From Streptomyces glaucescens (GTDB taxonomy: Bacteria > Actinomycetota > Actinomycetes > Streptomycetales > Streptomycetaceae): a stretch of DNA of 35,246 bases. The position numbers and the translations under genes were made by a program. A model generated the notes under the pieces. It had not been told where the DNA came from. It did no database searches and worked only from the letters and a program-made list of their open reading frames with translations. Location: contig NZ_MUND01000144.1 in the NCBI RefSeq assembly GCF_002154375.1, positions 1 through 35,246 on the forward strand. The letters are read 5' to 3'. This document shows, in pieces, positions 34,548-35,246 of the stretch. Every line of letters begins with the position of its first letter. Position 1 is the first letter of the stretch.

Positions 34548-34581
34548 TGTATACATGCGGTGTATACACATGATGTATAGG
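34548..34581. promoter_or_regulatory. 13-bp-phased TGTATACA operator array
   Basis: Perfect palindromes TGTATACA start at 34548 and 34561, and an imperfect third unit (TGTATAGG) starts at 34574, each exactly 13 bases apart. They lie between the DUF6518-like gene and the TetR-family gene, in an unusually AT-rich patch. This fits a repressor-binding array covering the minus-strand promoter. Confidence 0.7.
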
Positions 34582-34722
34582 GCGACTCGAGGTGCTGCCG
34601 CTCTGGTCGCCGAAACGCGCCTGTAGCGCAGCGCCTCCCGGCCTGTGCCGACCGGCGGTCGAGTCGGGTCGCTGTGTGCCCAGACGGAAAAGCGGAAGTG
34701 CGCAGCAGCCGGTGCTGTCGGG

Positions 34723-35128
34723 TCAACTGGTTTGCGAGAGGCGGTGGATGCGGTCGACGAGGCGGCGGGCGGTGTCTTCGTCGCCGGGTGTTCCGTCGAG
34801 GAGGAGGCCGGTGTACATGGGGGCGACGATGAGGTCGACGACGTCCTGCACGGTGGGCGGGTGTTCGCCGCGGGCGGCGGCACGGTCGAGCAGGGCTTGC
34901 AGTTCGTCGTAGCGGCGCAGCAGGGCGGGTGGGAGTTCGGCTTCGCTCTCCGGTCCCTGGCGTACGGCGACGAGGGTGCGCAGCAGCAGTTTGCCCTGAG
35001 GGCCTGAGAGGTCGTCCAGGGTCTGGCGTGCGTACTGCTCCAGGTCCCCTGCCAGGGTGCCGGTGTCCGGCATGGGGGAGTGGTGTACGAGGTGCTCGGT
35101 GACGACGTCGAGGAGCAGGCCGTCGAGG
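34723..35128 (-). pseudogene. TetR-family regulator, ligand-binding C-terminal half
   Basis: On the minus strand this encodes, from about 35128 downward, LDGLLLDVVTEHLVHHSPMP, then DLEQYARQTLDDL, LLLRTLVAVRQG, VQDVVDLIVAPMYTGLLLDG and LVDRIHRLSQTS to a stop at 34723. This is a complete C-terminal effector/dimerisation domain of a TetR repressor. The sequence that should precede it, the helix-turn-helix, is absent on this strand and is found on the plus strand at 35129-35246. Joining the plus-strand HTH to this part at the shared LDGLLL sequence restores one continuous frame of normal TetR length. Either the gene was inverted internally or the contig end is misassembled. Its likely operators lie at 34548-34581. 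Confidence 0.75.
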
Positions 35129-35246
35129 AACTGCTGCGCGAACAGCCCTTGGCGCAGTTGACCATCGCCCAGATCGCCGAGCGCTCGGGCGTACACCAGG
35201 GCACCTTGTACCGACGCTGGCAGAGCCTCGACGGCCTGCTCCTCGA
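35108..35246. repeat. 21-bp inverted repeat flanking the HTH segment
   Basis: TCGAGGAGCAGGCCGTCGAGG (35108-35128) recurs as its exact reverse complement at 35226-35246, ending at the last base of the window. The 97 bases between the arms carry the TetR DNA-binding helices in the wrong orientation relative to the rest of the gene. Confidence 0.9.
35129..35246 (+). CDS. TetR-family HTH segment, partial, on the opposite strand
   Basis: Plus-strand codons read ELLREQPLAQLTIAQIAERS followed by GVHQGTLYRRWQSLDGLLL. This is the canonical TetR helix-turn-helix: helix 2 LTIAQIAERSG and recognition helix GVHQGTLYRRW. It is cut off by the window end, and no start codon with a ribosome site is visible upstream, because the sequence before ELLREQ is the inverted-repeat arm. 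It is the missing DNA-binding half of the minus-strand fragment next to it. Whether a functional gene continues beyond the window cannot be told. Confidence 0.75.

Overview
The window is very GC-rich, uses GTG starts freely and has Streptomyces-type genes: a WhiB-family regulator, CsoR-type copper boxes, RHS and TNT toxins, and a type I polyketide synthase. I read it as Streptomyces or a close relative, probably an accessory or chromosome-arm region, because single-function islands alternate with decayed transposases and gene fragments.

Left part (1-7.6 kb). An alpha/beta hydrolase lies 24 bases upstream of a virginiamycin B lyase (streptogramin B resistance). An aldo/keto reductase follows, behind a 19-bp-spacer MerR-type promoter. 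Next come an IS5-type transposase remnant, a short-chain dehydrogenase and a WhiB-like regulator. Positions 5326-6016 hold a scrambled arsenic locus: an ArsO-like C-terminal piece on +, an ArsR helix-turn-helix piece on - and an ArsO-like N-terminal piece on -. An intact arsenic-locus-type flavoprotein follows, closed by a strong hairpin.

Middle part (8-18.9 kb). A 2104-residue secreted DNRLRE/RHS polymorphic toxin is followed, across a hairpin, by a small acidic protein that is its likely immunity partner. Then come a compact NfeD/SPFH membrane operon, a secreted CAP-domain protein behind a structured leader, and an ISL3 transposase remnant.

Right part (18.9-35.2 kb). The largest gene, on the minus strand, encodes a self-contained polyketide synthase of 2808 residues: AMP-ligase, ACP, KS, AT, DH, KR, ACP, TE. 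No other biosynthetic gene lies beside it. Upstream on the same strand are a secreted TNT-type (NAD+ glycohydrolase) toxin and a small ORF that may be its antidote. A divergent copper regulon follows: a His-rich secreted protein on one side and copZ-copA on the other, each with a CsoR-type palindrome. The end holds a DUF6518-like membrane protein, a three-unit 13-bp-phased operator array, and a TetR-family regulator whose DNA-binding half and ligand-binding half lie on opposite strands, joined at a 21-bp inverted repeat ending exactly at the window edge.

The strongest candidates for something undescribed are the single-protein ligase-primed PKS, the two toxin/immunity pairs with unnamed antidotes (and, for RHS, an unnamed toxin tip), and the inverted TetR gene with its phased operator array. 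All family calls rest on motif recognition by eye; no database search was run.
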